Positions 18,452-26,409 of a stretch of 64,000 nt of DNA are shown here, piece after piece; the first letter of the stretch is position 1, and the number at the start of each line of letters is the position of its first letter. The position numbers and the translations under genes are program-made. This DNA is from Eubacteriales bacterium (GTDB lineage Bacteria; Bacillota; Clostridia; Lachnospirales; Lachnospiraceae). The DNA lies in contig JAUNPJ010000006.1 in assembly GCA_030536755.1 (NCBI GenBank), positions 1 through 64,000 of the forward strand, given 5' to 3'. Under the pieces are notes generated by a model. That model did no database searches, had not been told where the DNA came from, and was given only the letters and a program-made list of their open reading frames with translations.

Positions 18452-19404
18452 AAATATACATCATCATCAATGGATGTTCCAATGATTGTGAAAAACAGAT
18501 GCGAATGCAGCAGGCATTTGCTCGAAAAGCGCATCTTGATCTGAAAAAAGCACATACAATTATCATCTGTGACAGAGAGATGGATGGGGATGGTAAATTG
18601 AAACTGGCGGAAATGGCCCCAACCAAATCCGTTCTTTTTGTTGTTCTTAAGTTTTATAATCCTGAAATTATTCTGGATGATTTGAGCAGAAGAGTGGAAA
18701 GAAACAGTCTTTGTATATTTGGAAGTGGCTTCTCCGGACAGGAATTATCCGTCCGGCTGGGGGCAAGAATGGGAGGATGTTCACTTATTGATGTTTTAAG
18801 TCTGTCAAAACAGGACGATAAGTATGTGGCAGAAAAAATGGTGTATTCCAATCATATGAAGGCTACATATAAGTTGACCAAGAGTCCCTTTTGTATTTCC
18901 ATATGCAAAAGTCAGGAAGAAAGTTGGGAAGCATATGAGCAGGAGCACGAGGTGGAAGAGTGCTATGTCTGGAACGATTCTTTTGAAGTGAAAGAGCCTG
19001 TGAAGGAATATGTTGAGGAAAAAAGCAGTCTGGAAGATTGTCAATTTGTGGTTGTTGCAGGCCGTGGTGCTGGAAACAAAGAAAAAATAAGACAGCTCCA
19101 GCAATTATCGGAAGAAATGGGTGCTGAATTTGGGATCAGTCGTCCTGCGGCAATGAATGCGTGGGCTCCTATGGATAGACTGGTTGGTGTTTCAGGAGTT
19201 ATGTTAAAATCCCAAATTTGTATTGCGGCAGGGATTTCGGGATCACCGGCCTTTTATGCGGGAATAGACAAAAGCCGTTTTATTGTTGCTGTTAATACAG
19301 ATGAACGTGCGCCGCTTATGAAAAAGGCGGATATTGCTGTCGTAGGAGATTGCTGTGAGGTTTTAAGTGAATTGGCAGGATATATCAGTAAAAAAACGGA
19401 ATAG
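18448..19404 (+). CDS. Electron transfer flavoprotein alpha subunit 1
   Basis: A 318-residue EtfA. The C-terminal FAD domain is clear: VVVAGRGAGNKEKIRQLQQL, SRPAAMNAWAPMDRLVGVSG, and QICIAAGISGSPAFYAGID followed by IVAVNTDERAPLMKKADIAVVGD. The N-terminal domain is less conserved. It overlaps etfB 1 by 4 nt (ATGA), so the two subunits are made together. It pairs with the upstream oxidase as in lactate dehydrogenase-EtfAB complexes of acetogens, by analogy only. Confidence 0.88.
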   Translation: MKIYIIINGCSNDCEKQMRMQQAFARKAHLDLKKAHTIIICDREMDGDGKLKLAEMAPTKSVLFVVLKFYNPEIILDDLSRRVERNSLCIFGSGFSGQELSVRLGARMGGCSLIDVLSLSKQDDKYVAEKMVYSNHMKATYKLTKSPFCISICKSQEESWEAYEQEHEVEECYVWNDSFEVKEPVKEYVEEKSSLEDCQFVVVAGRGAGNKEKIRQLQQLSEEMGAEFGISRPAAMNAWAPMDRLVGVSGVMLKSQICIAAGISGSPAFYAGIDKSRFIVAVNTDERAPLMKKADIAVVGDCCEVLSELAGYISKKTE

Positions 19405-19420
19405 AAGCAGGAGGAATCAA

Positions 19421-20842
19421 ATGAAAAAACAATTGATTTTCCCTATGGAAGAAAAATATCAGGAATATTTGGTGGATGAGTCCAAATTTACTGGCGAGGC
19501 GCAGAGTATCTCTTTTCCGGAAAATGAGCAAGAAGTTCTTGCTATTACAAAAGAGATGGCAGAGGCAGGCGTGCCTGTAACGATACAGAGTGGAAAAACT
19601 GGAATTGTGGGAGGTGCAGTCCCATTAGGAGGCCATATCATGAACTTGTCCAGAATGAAGGCATGTGTTTCCTCCGGTGTGCGGGAAGATGGTGTTTGCT
19701 GGATTGCAGTAGAGCCGGGCATAAATCTGACAGAGTTAAACGGTGAAATTCAAAAGCAGTTTCGAAAAACACCGGTTTTCTGGCCGCCTCAGCCTACGGA
19801 AACCTCCGCTGCCGTGGGGGGAATCCTTGCTTCGAATGCAAAAGGAATCAATGCATGCCACTATGGAGACAGCAGGCAGTATGTAGAGAAAATCCATATG
19901 GTACAAATAGACGGAACAGTCCGGGAAATCAGACGTGGAGAGAAAATCCAAAAGATTGGTGAAGAGGTGTGTGATGAACTGGATTTGATTCTTGGAGGAG
20001 AAGGAATCTACGGCATCATCACACAGGCAACTCTTCTTCTTGTGGAGAAGCCAGCTTCTATATGGGGAATCAGTTTTTTCTTTGAAGAAAAAGAAGGCGC
20101 TTTTGCTTTTGCAGAAGGCGCAAAAAAAATAGAAGACCGAAAAGATGCATGGGTGAATGCGGCTGAATATCTGGATCGGACTTCTATTAACCTGATTGAA
20201 CAACATAAGCCTGTCATGACAAAAATTAAAGAGCTTCCAGATATTGATTCGCAGTATATTGCTATGTGTTATCTGGAGCTGGCTGGTGCAGAGGATGGGA
20301 TTGAGGAACTGGCAGGAGATTTTATGGAATTGGCAGTTGCCTGTGGAAGTGATCCTGACAAAGCCTGGGCCGTCTCCGGAGATTCAGAAATTGAGAAAAT
20401 GCGAGCGTTTCGTCATGCAGCGGCAGAAACGGCCAATCTGTTTATTGAAGAGAAGCGCAGAAATGAGCCTCGTATTACAAAACTTGGTACAGATATCGCA
20501 CAGAATAGAACCTGTTTTGGGGAAATGGTGCATATGTATGAAGATTCGCTGAAAAAAGAAGGCTTAAAGGGCTGTATCTTTGGCCATTTGTTGGAAAATC
20601 ATTTACATGTTAATATTCTCTCAGAGAATATTACACAGTACGAGAAGGGCAAAAAGCTGACAGAAACCTGGGCGAAGGAAGCGTTTGCTTTGGGAGGATG
20701 TGCGGCAGTTGAGCATGGAATTGGAAAATTAAAAAAATCGTTTTGCGGAGACCTGTTTTCTCCGGAACGAAAAGAAGCCATGCTGCAGGAGAAGAAGCTG
20801 TGTGATCCGGCAGGGCTGTGCAATCAGGGAAATATTTTCTGA
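19421..20842 (+). CDS. FAD-linked oxidase 2 (glycolate oxidase / D-lactate dehydrogenase-like)
   Basis: A 473-residue FAD-binding oxidase, second of two in the operon. FAD-binding segments are VPVTIQSGKTGIVGGAVPLG (about 55-75) and ETSAAVGGILASNAKG (about 125-140). The C-terminus has GHLLENHLHVNIL and AVEHGIGKLKK, the metal/substrate His region of the GlcD/DLD family, then a Cys-containing end. The start at 19421 follows GCAGGAGGAATCAA. It is not closely similar to oxidase 1, so the two probably act on different substrates. It is paired with the following EtfB and EtfA. Confidence 0.87.
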   Translation: MKKQLIFPMEEKYQEYLVDESKFTGEAQSISFPENEQEVLAITKEMAEAGVPVTIQSGKTGIVGGAVPLGGHIMNLSRMKACVSSGVREDGVCWIAVEPGINLTELNGEIQKQFRKTPVFWPPQPTETSAAVGGILASNAKGINACHYGDSRQYVEKIHMVQIDGTVREIRRGEKIQKIGEEVCDELDLILGGEGIYGIITQATLLLVEKPASIWGISFFFEEKEGAFAFAEGAKKIEDRKDAWVNAAEYLDRTSINLIEQHKPVMTKIKELPDIDSQYIAMCYLELAGAEDGIEELAGDFMELAVACGSDPDKAWAVSGDSEIEKMRAFRHAAAETANLFIEEKRRNEPRITKLGTDIAQNRTCFGEMVHMYEDSLKKEGLKGCIFGHLLENHLHVNILSENITQYEKGKKLTETWAKEAFALGGCAAVEHGIGKLKKSFCGDLFSPERKEAMLQEKKLCDPAGLCNQGNIF

Positions 20843-20876
20843 AAATCATGAAAAGTTAGGAAAAGCAGGTGAAGAT

Positions 20877-21683
20877 ATGAAGATAGCAGTTTGTATGAAG
20901 CAGGTTCCGGCTTACAGCGAAGGCAATATGGACGAAAAAACAGGATTGATTGTAAGAAGCGGCCTGGAAGCTGTGGTAAACAGATGTGATTTATCTGCTT
21001 TGGAGACAGCATTGCAAATCAAAGAAGAACTTGGTGGCGTGATCGATGTGTTTACCATGGGACCTGAACGGGCGGAAGCTGTGATTAAAGAGGCTTATGC
21101 TATGGGAGCAGATCAGGGATATTGTATCAGTCACAAAGCATTTGGAGGGGCTGATGTGCTGGCAACTTCTTATACGTTGATGCAGGCTATCTCCAGTGTA
21201 GGAGAATATGATCTGATTTTATGCGGAAGACAGACTACGGACGGTGATACTTCTCAGGTAAGCGGAGCTTTGGCAAAATGGATGAATATGCCGCATTTTA
21301 CGTCGGTGACAGGATTGAAAAAAGTGACAGAGCAGGAAATTACCTTTGAACAGTCATTTGAAAATGAAATATGGGTGCAGACTATGACATATCCGTGTCT
21401 TTTGGCGGTGGATGGTTGTATTTTTAAGCCGCGGCTGCCATCGCTGCAATTGAAAATGGCTTCCAGGAAAAAAAAGGTAGTTCGAATCGGGCTGGAACAG
21501 CTAGAGGATAAGCACCCTCAGCATTATGGGCTGAAAGGGTCGGCGACCAGAGTATGCAGAATTTTTCCGCCCCAGAAAACTTCTCAAAGAGATATTGCTT
21601 TTGTGAATGGTGAAAATGCGGCTGATTATATCATGAAGGTTATGGAAAAGATTGTGAGCCTGGGGGAAGAAAAGGATGAGTAG
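20877..21683 (+). CDS. Electron transfer flavoprotein beta subunit 2
   Basis: A 268-residue canonical EtfB beginning MKIAVCMKQVPAYSEGNMD. It keeps NRCDLSALETALQIKEELG and the nucleotide-binding GRQTTDGDTSQVSGALAKWM, the form found in bifurcating ETFs of clostridia. In Acetobacterium and Clostridium such EtfAB pairs with FAD dehydrogenases couple NAD+ reduction to ferredoxin oxidation; that role here is inferred. The start at 20877 follows AAGCAGGTGAAGAT. It overlaps etfA 2 by 8 nt. Confidence 0.9.
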   Translation: MKIAVCMKQVPAYSEGNMDEKTGLIVRSGLEAVVNRCDLSALETALQIKEELGGVIDVFTMGPERAEAVIKEAYAMGADQGYCISHKAFGGADVLATSYTLMQAISSVGEYDLILCGRQTTDGDTSQVSGALAKWMNMPHFTSVTGLKKVTEQEITFEQSFENEIWVQTMTYPCLLAVDGCIFKPRLPSLQLKMASRKKKVVRIGLEQLEDKHPQHYGLKGSATRVCRIFPPQKTSQRDIAFVNGENAADYIMKVMEKIVSLGEEKDE

Positions 21684-22656
21684 AGAAGCATGGTCTGGAA
21701 TTTTGGTGTATTTGGAAATGAACCGGGGAAATATTGCAGATGTAAGTCTGGAATTGCTTGGAAAGGCATTGGAATTATCCAGAAAAAACGGTGAAAAAAT
21801 ATATGGCATCGCAGTTGTTCAACCAGGTGAAACGTGTGATTTTTTCAGAAAATTGCCTTTGGACGAACTCAACATGTATGAGATGAAATCGGAATTTCAG
21901 GCAGATGTTTATGAAGAGGCATTCGTTGACTGCATTGAGGAATATTACCCCTCTGTTGTGCTCATTGGAGGGACGGTGCAGGGGCGGTCTCTGGCTGCAC
22001 GTCTGGCCGTTGCCTTCCGTACCGGGGTGACGGCAGACTGCACAGCTTTGGATATTGATAAGGAAGGAAATCTCGTTCAGACAAGACCGGCATTTGGCGG
22101 AAATATTATGGCCAGTATTTTGACGGCCAAGACAAGACCGCAGATTGCTACGGTGCGTCCCGGTGTGTTCGAGCAAGTGTTCTTGCAAAGCGAAAGGTCT
22201 ATATCAGTGAAACGAAAGAATGGGACGAGCAAAAGCAAAAAGGCACGTATAGAAGAAAGAAGAGAAATTCAAAAGAAAGCCGGGATAGAGGAACAGGAAA
22301 TTCTTGTGGTTGCCGGCCGTGGCGTACAAAGAAGGGAAGATCTGGAGATGCTGCGGGAATTGGCAGAACTTCTTGGCGGGGGGCTGGCGAGCAGCCGTGC
22401 TCTGGTGGAAAAGGGATGGATCAGTCATGAAAATCAGATTGGTCTTTCCGGAAAATCCGTAAAACCAAAATGTATGCTTGCATTCGGAGTGTCAGGAACG
22501 GTGCAGTTTATGGCAGGAATGCGCAATACACCAAATATTATAGCGGTGAATTCGGATCCGAAGGCAAGAATTTTTGAGATTGCTCATTATCCCGTTTGTG
22601 CTGATTTGTATGAGGTAGTCCCAGGAATGCTGGAACTGTTGAAAAGGAAGAAATAG
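21676..22656 (+). CDS. Electron transfer flavoprotein alpha subunit 2
   Basis: A 326-residue EtfA. The N-terminal half includes PSVVLIGGTVQGRSLAARLA and RTGVTADCTALDID. After a basic linker (KRKNGTSKSKKARIEERREIQ in part) comes the FAD domain with VVAGRGVQRREDLEMLRELA, ASSRALVEKGWISHENQIGL and KCMLAFGVSGTVQFMAGM. It completes the second oxidase-EtfBA module. The order oxidase-etfB-etfA is the same in both modules, but the proteins are diverged. Confidence 0.9.
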   Translation: MSREAWSGILVYLEMNRGNIADVSLELLGKALELSRKNGEKIYGIAVVQPGETCDFFRKLPLDELNMYEMKSEFQADVYEEAFVDCIEEYYPSVVLIGGTVQGRSLAARLAVAFRTGVTADCTALDIDKEGNLVQTRPAFGGNIMASILTAKTRPQIATVRPGVFEQVFLQSERSISVKRKNGTSKSKKARIEERREIQKKAGIEEQEILVVAGRGVQRREDLEMLRELAELLGGGLASSRALVEKGWISHENQIGLSGKSVKPKCMLAFGVSGTVQFMAGMRNTPNIIAVNSDPKARIFEIAHYPVCADLYEVVPGMLELLKRKK

Positions 22657-22669
22657 AAAGAAGGATAGC

Positions 22670-23122
22670 ATGGAACTGAGGTATAAACTGGAACGACACG
22701 AAATAGAAGAATCCCTTTTGTGTCTGGACTGGAAGAAAGAAGGGTGGAGAAAATATATTCACATTGGCATTATGGGAGTGATTGCCATAGTCTGTCTTGT
22801 GGCTTATGGTACTGCTCCGGAGAAAATGTTCTTTTTCTGGCTTGGGCTTCTGGCAGTGTTGTTGATGTTTGCAATTTTATATCTTCCAGGCTATCGGCGA
22901 AACAGGAGAGCAGCAGAAATGGCAAAGGGTATTTATAAAATTACAGTGCCGGATGCAGGAATTCTGGAGGGGTATGAGTCAGAGCATGTCTTTACAATAC
23001 GGACAAAAAATGAAATTTATTGTATTCCCAAACGTGTTTTGAAGAAACCTCAGCGTGAACGGATTGAGAAATTGCTGAAAGAAAAAGCAGTAAAATATTA
23101 TAAAATTACGACGGGGAGGTAA
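22670..23122 (+). CDS. Small membrane protein, YcxB-like
   Basis: 150 residues. A cytoplasmic N-terminus is followed by two hydrophobic helices (about 33-50 and 54-73) and a soluble C-terminal domain with FTIRTKNEIYCIPKRVLKK, which resembles the YcxB-like family. The function of that family is not known. It lies between etfA 2 and the BCCT gene with short gaps (13 and 6 bp), so it belongs to the operon and may assist the transporter. Family assignment is tentative. Confidence 0.55.
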   Translation: MELRYKLERHEIEESLLCLDWKKEGWRKYIHIGIMGVIAIVCLVAYGTAPEKMFFFWLGLLAVLLMFAILYLPGYRRNRRAAEMAKGIYKITVPDAGILEGYESEHVFTIRTKNEIYCIPKRVLKKPQRERIEKLLKEKAVKYYKITTGR

Positions 23123-23128
23123 AAGCGT

Positions 23129-24724
23129 ATGAATGAAAATACAAAAGAAGTGAACCTGAAGGTCAAAAAGATGGTCTTTTTGCCTCCGTGGATTCTTCTG
23201 GTTGTCATGGTAGTCATCAGCCTTGTGAATGGCGATGCCTTTTTGAAAGGACTAAATGCCGTCACCAGCTGGATCCTTGACAATTTTGCTTGGGCGTTTA
23301 ACCTGACTACGTTGGCGTGTGTGTTTACGATTGTGATTGTATACTTTTCACCGCTGGCAAAGGTTCGTATTGGAGGCAGAAAAGCAAGGCCGATTATGAA
23401 TTTTATCAATTTGGTATGGATTACCCTGTGTACGACCATTGCGGCAGGAATTCTGTTTTGGGGATGTGCAGAGCCTATATACCAGATGTATGGACCGGCT
23501 GCGGCAGAAGGAGTAGAACCGGGAAGTGCGGGTGCGGCTTTGTTTGCCATGAAGACTATGTTTCTGGAATGGACCTGGTCTCCGTATGCCATCTACACGG
23601 TGGCTACCTTGATTTTTGCTTTTGTTTTTTACAATATGAGAAAACCACATTCCATTGCGTCTGCGTTTGTTCCGGTGTTTGGTGATAGAGTGAGTAAATA
23701 CAATTCACTGGTGGATGTTATTTGTCTGTTTGCGTTGGTAACAGGTATGGCAGCGTCTCTTGGTACAGGAACTATGACGATCGCCGGTGGAATTGAGAAT
23801 GTATTTGGTATTAAAAGTTCACCTTTGACCTGGGGAGTGATTATTATTTTGATAGTTACAACCTTTGTCATCTCATCGATTTCCGGTATTATGAAGGGAA
23901 TCCGCATTTTGTCCGATGTGAATGCCAAAGTATATATGGTATTGTTGGTATTTCTGCTGATTTTCGGACCAACCTCCTTTATGCTCAATTTTGCATCGGA
24001 ATCCCTGGGAGCATATTTGCGTGATTTCTTTCCTATGAGTCTGGCTACAGGTGAAATCTTTGGAGACGGCTGGGCGAAGGGATGGCCAATTTTTTATTGG
24101 TGTAACTGGCTGGCGTGGACGCCTATTACTGCCATCTTTTTGGGAAAAATCCTGAAAGGTTATACGATTCGTGATGCTATTCACTGTAATTTTGTGATTC
24201 CGTCTGTGTTTGCTACAATCTGGATGGGGCTTTTTTCTACAGCGTCTATTTATTATGAGATGAATGGGAAGGGATTTTATGACCTTTTGCAAAACAGTGG
24301 TCCTGAGGCAGTGGTATACGGAGTGTTCCGTCAGCTTCCTCTTTCCACATTGGTAATTGCATTCTATCTGTTTATTGTGTTTATTTCGTTTGTAACGGCA
24401 TCGGATTCTAATACTACTGCTATGGCCGGATTGTGCACCAGCGGTATTACCCAGGAAGAGCAAAATTCTCCTGCATGGCTGAAAATTGTATGGGGAGTTA
24501 CCATTGCGGCAGTTACCTGGATCTTGATCAGCTTTGCAGGAATTGATGGAATTAAGGCAGCTTCAAATCTGGGCGGTTTTCCCAATATGTTTTTCATGAT
24601 AATTATGATAATCAGTTTATTGAAAATCTGTAAAAATCCGAAGAAATATGATATATTTAAGGAAGACTACGATGACCAGGGAAGACCGATTCCATCGGAG
24701 CGGCTGTCTGTCGAAGAAACGTAA
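23129..24724 (+). CDS. BCCT-family transporter
   Basis: A 531-residue transporter of the betaine/carnitine/choline family with 12 helices. The family signature region is present: GILFWGCAEPIYQMYGPA early, GTGTMTIAGGIENVFG, FYWCNWLAWTPITAIFLGKI (the W-rich substrate helix) and FVTASDSNTTAMAGLC. BCCT proteins carry quaternary amines or other zwitterions by Na+/H+ symport or exchange. Together with two MFS proteins this gives the island three candidate importers. The start follows GGGGAGGTAAAAGCGT. Confidence 0.9.
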   Translation: MNENTKEVNLKVKKMVFLPPWILLVVMVVISLVNGDAFLKGLNAVTSWILDNFAWAFNLTTLACVFTIVIVYFSPLAKVRIGGRKARPIMNFINLVWITLCTTIAAGILFWGCAEPIYQMYGPAAAEGVEPGSAGAALFAMKTMFLEWTWSPYAIYTVATLIFAFVFYNMRKPHSIASAFVPVFGDRVSKYNSLVDVICLFALVTGMAASLGTGTMTIAGGIENVFGIKSSPLTWGVIIILIVTTFVISSISGIMKGIRILSDVNAKVYMVLLVFLLIFGPTSFMLNFASESLGAYLRDFFPMSLATGEIFGDGWAKGWPIFYWCNWLAWTPITAIFLGKILKGYTIRDAIHCNFVIPSVFATIWMGLFSTASIYYEMNGKGFYDLLQNSGPEAVVYGVFRQLPLSTLVIAFYLFIVFISFVTASDSNTTAMAGLCTSGITQEEQNSPAWLKIVWGVTIAAVTWILISFAGIDGIKAASNLGGFPNMFFMIIMIISLLKICKNPKKYDIFKEDYDDQGRPIPSERLSVEET

Positions 24725-24736
24725 AGGAGACCTTAA

Positions 24737-25330
24737 ATGAAAACGAATAACGCAATTGACTTTTTTATGGAGAGCACGGAACGCTCGCCGATTATTGCCG
24801 GAATCAAAAATGATGAGTGGCTGCAGGAATGCAAGAAATCAGACTGTGAAATTGTGTATATTTTGTATGGGGATATCTGCAACATTGCAGATATTGTGGA
24901 ACAGATTAAGGAAACAGGCAAAATGGCAGTGGTACATATTGATTTGATTAACGGATTTTCTGCCAAAGATATTTGTGTGGATTTTATCAAAAAATATACC
25001 AGAGCAGACGGAATCATCAGCACCAAACCTTATCTGATTAAGCGCGCCAATGAACTCGGGCTGTTTACCGTGCAGAGATTTTTTATGCTGGATGCGATTA
25101 CTTATGCAAATATTAAAAAGCATGTCAAAGAAAACAATCCGGATGTTGTAGAAATTATGCCGGCGGGATTAACGAAAATGATACGCTATGTTTTGGAGCA
25201 GGTAGATAAACCATTGGTTGCCAGTGGACTTGTATTGGATGAAGAGGATGTGATGGGAGCTTTGAAAGCAGGAGCTATCGCTATATCTACTACCAATCAG
25301 GAAGTATGGAAATTAAACTCGGCAGATTAA
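24737..25330 (+). CDS. GlpP-family RNA-binding antiterminator
   Basis: A 197-residue TIM-barrel protein of the GlpP family (glycerol-3-phosphate-responsive antiterminator of Bacillus glpD). Family blocks seen in order are VVHIDLINGFSAKD (66-79), DGIISTKPYLIKRANELGLF (91-110), VQRFFMLD (112-119), PDVVEIMPAG (135-144), ASGLVLDEEDVMGALKAGA (162-180) and ISTTNQEVWKL (183-193). No glycerol genes (glpF, glpD) are nearby, so its ligand may be another phosphorylated compound, for example the FGGY kinase product. It is the last gene of the operon behind leader D. I infer that it binds the four AGAGA hairpins of the island. The only visible regulator of the island, it is not a DNA-binding protein. Confidence 0.87.
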   Translation: MKTNNAIDFFMESTERSPIIAGIKNDEWLQECKKSDCEIVYILYGDICNIADIVEQIKETGKMAVVHIDLINGFSAKDICVDFIKKYTRADGIISTKPYLIKRANELGLFTVQRFFMLDAITYANIKKHVKENNPDVVEIMPAGLTKMIRYVLEQVDKPLVASGLVLDEEDVMGALKAGAIAISTTNQEVWKLNSAD

Positions 25331-25380
25331 TGAACAATATGCACAAAAAACAGATAGATTAATTAGATATTATCACAATA

Positions 25381-25446
25381 TTGACAATTGTATAAAAGCG
25401 TTTTATAATGACCATAGTTGCTGAAAGAGATGAAGAGAGAGTAACT
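25381..25446 (+). promoter_or_regulatory. Promoter and AGAGA-type antiterminator hairpin C
   Basis: Perfect TTGACA (25381-25386) and TATAAT (25404-25409), 17-bp spacer. The transcript starts near 25415 with AGTTGC (25416-25421), TGAA, AGAGA (25426-25430), TGA, AGAGA (25434-25438), GA, GTAACT (25441-25446). The hairpin is the very first thing transcribed. It controls the SDR-kinase-SurE unit. Confidence 0.8.
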
Positions 25447-25477
25447 TTTACCAGTAGGTAGAAGTTGCTCTTTTTTT
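25438..25477 (+). terminator. Leader terminator C (upstream of the SDR gene)
   Basis: A 15-bp stem pairs 25438-25452 with 25457-25471 around an AGTA loop, with T7 at 25471-25477. Its left arm contains GTAACT, the 3' arm of hairpin C. It is followed by 111 nt before the SDR start, so it acts within the leader. Confidence 0.88.
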
Positions 25478-25588
25478 GTATCCAGGTTTAGATGGAGATA
25501 CGAAAAAAACTTCTATTGTGCGCAGGTAGGAATTCTTTTCATCTCAGAAATATAATAATTTAAAAATATTATCTGGGAGGTAAAAACG

Positions 25589-26371
25589 ATGTTAAACATT
25601 AATGATTTTTCAATGGATTTCTTTTCTCTGAAAGGTAAAAACGCAATTGTAACAGGAGGAAACAGTGGACTTGGACAGGCTTTTGCACTGGCTTTGGCAA
25701 AGGCAGGAGCAAATATTTTTGCATTTGCTTTTGTGGATGACGATGGAACAACACAGAAGCTGATTGAGGATTGTGGTGTAAAATATTATTTCATGCAGGG
25801 AGATCTGACAGAGGATGGAATGTGCGACAAAATCGCTGAGAAATGCGTGGAAGTATATGGGAAAATTGATATTCTGGTAAACTGTGCGGGTATTTGTAAG
25901 ATTGCAGATGTTCTTGACTTCGGAAGAAAAGAGTGGGATCCTATGATTGCGATTAACCTGACAGGTGCATTTGATCTGAGCCATGCAGTTGCGAAATATA
26001 TGATTCCGCAGCGCAGTGGAAGAATCATCAACATTTGTTCACTGTTCTCCTTCCTTGGTGGTCTTGGCTCTCCAGCATATGCAGCTATGAAAGCTGGTCT
26101 GATGGGTCTGACAAAGGCTTATGCGGATGAACTTGGCAAATACGGAATTACTGTAAACGGTATTGCTCCAGGATACTTCCAGACAGCCATGACATCCGGA
26201 ACAGGAAGTGCAAATGACGAGAAATTTATCAAGATTAAGGAGCATATTCCTGCTGACCGCTGGGGCGAGAGACAGGATCTGATGGGAGCAACTGTTTTCC
26301 TGGCAAGCAAGGCTGCTGATTATGTAAATGGTACACTGCTGGTAGTAGACGGCGGATATCTGGTACGTTAG
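25589..26371 (+). CDS. SDR-family dehydrogenase (gluconate 5-dehydrogenase / KduD-like)
   Basis: A 260-residue classical short-chain dehydrogenase. The cofactor loop is TGGNSGLG (22-29), followed by NCAG at 98-101, the catalytic Ser at about 151 and YAAMK with Y164/K168. An acidic residue after the second strand (FVDDDG) suggests NAD preference. The closest groups by pattern oxidise or reduce sugar acids and polyols. It is the first gene of a three-gene unit with an FGGY kinase and SurE, suggesting that its keto product is phosphorylated next. Start after GGGAGGTAAAAACG. Confidence 0.9.
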   Translation: MLNINDFSMDFFSLKGKNAIVTGGNSGLGQAFALALAKAGANIFAFAFVDDDGTTQKLIEDCGVKYYFMQGDLTEDGMCDKIAEKCVEVYGKIDILVNCAGICKIADVLDFGRKEWDPMIAINLTGAFDLSHAVAKYMIPQRSGRIINICSLFSFLGGLGSPAYAAMKAGLMGLTKAYADELGKYGITVNGIAPGYFQTAMTSGTGSANDEKFIKIKEHIPADRWGERQDLMGATVFLASKAADYVNGTLLVVDGGYLVR

Positions 26372-26409
26372 TTTTCAGACAGAAAAGTTACAGGAAAAGA
26401 GGTTTCAGC

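Noticed and set aside
16183-22656. Recent tandem duplication of the oxidase-ETF module
   Set aside because: The two oxidases and the two ETF pairs differ in sequence and key loops and show no long nucleotide identity by eye.
14357-25446. Known antiterminators or riboswitches (LicT/SacY RAT, PyrR sites, T-box) as explanation of the four leaders
   Set aside because: The leaders are too short for a T-box, lack the RAT internal loops and lack the CC/GG-flanked AGAGAGGCU of PyrR sites; the encoded GlpP homologue is the simpler partner.
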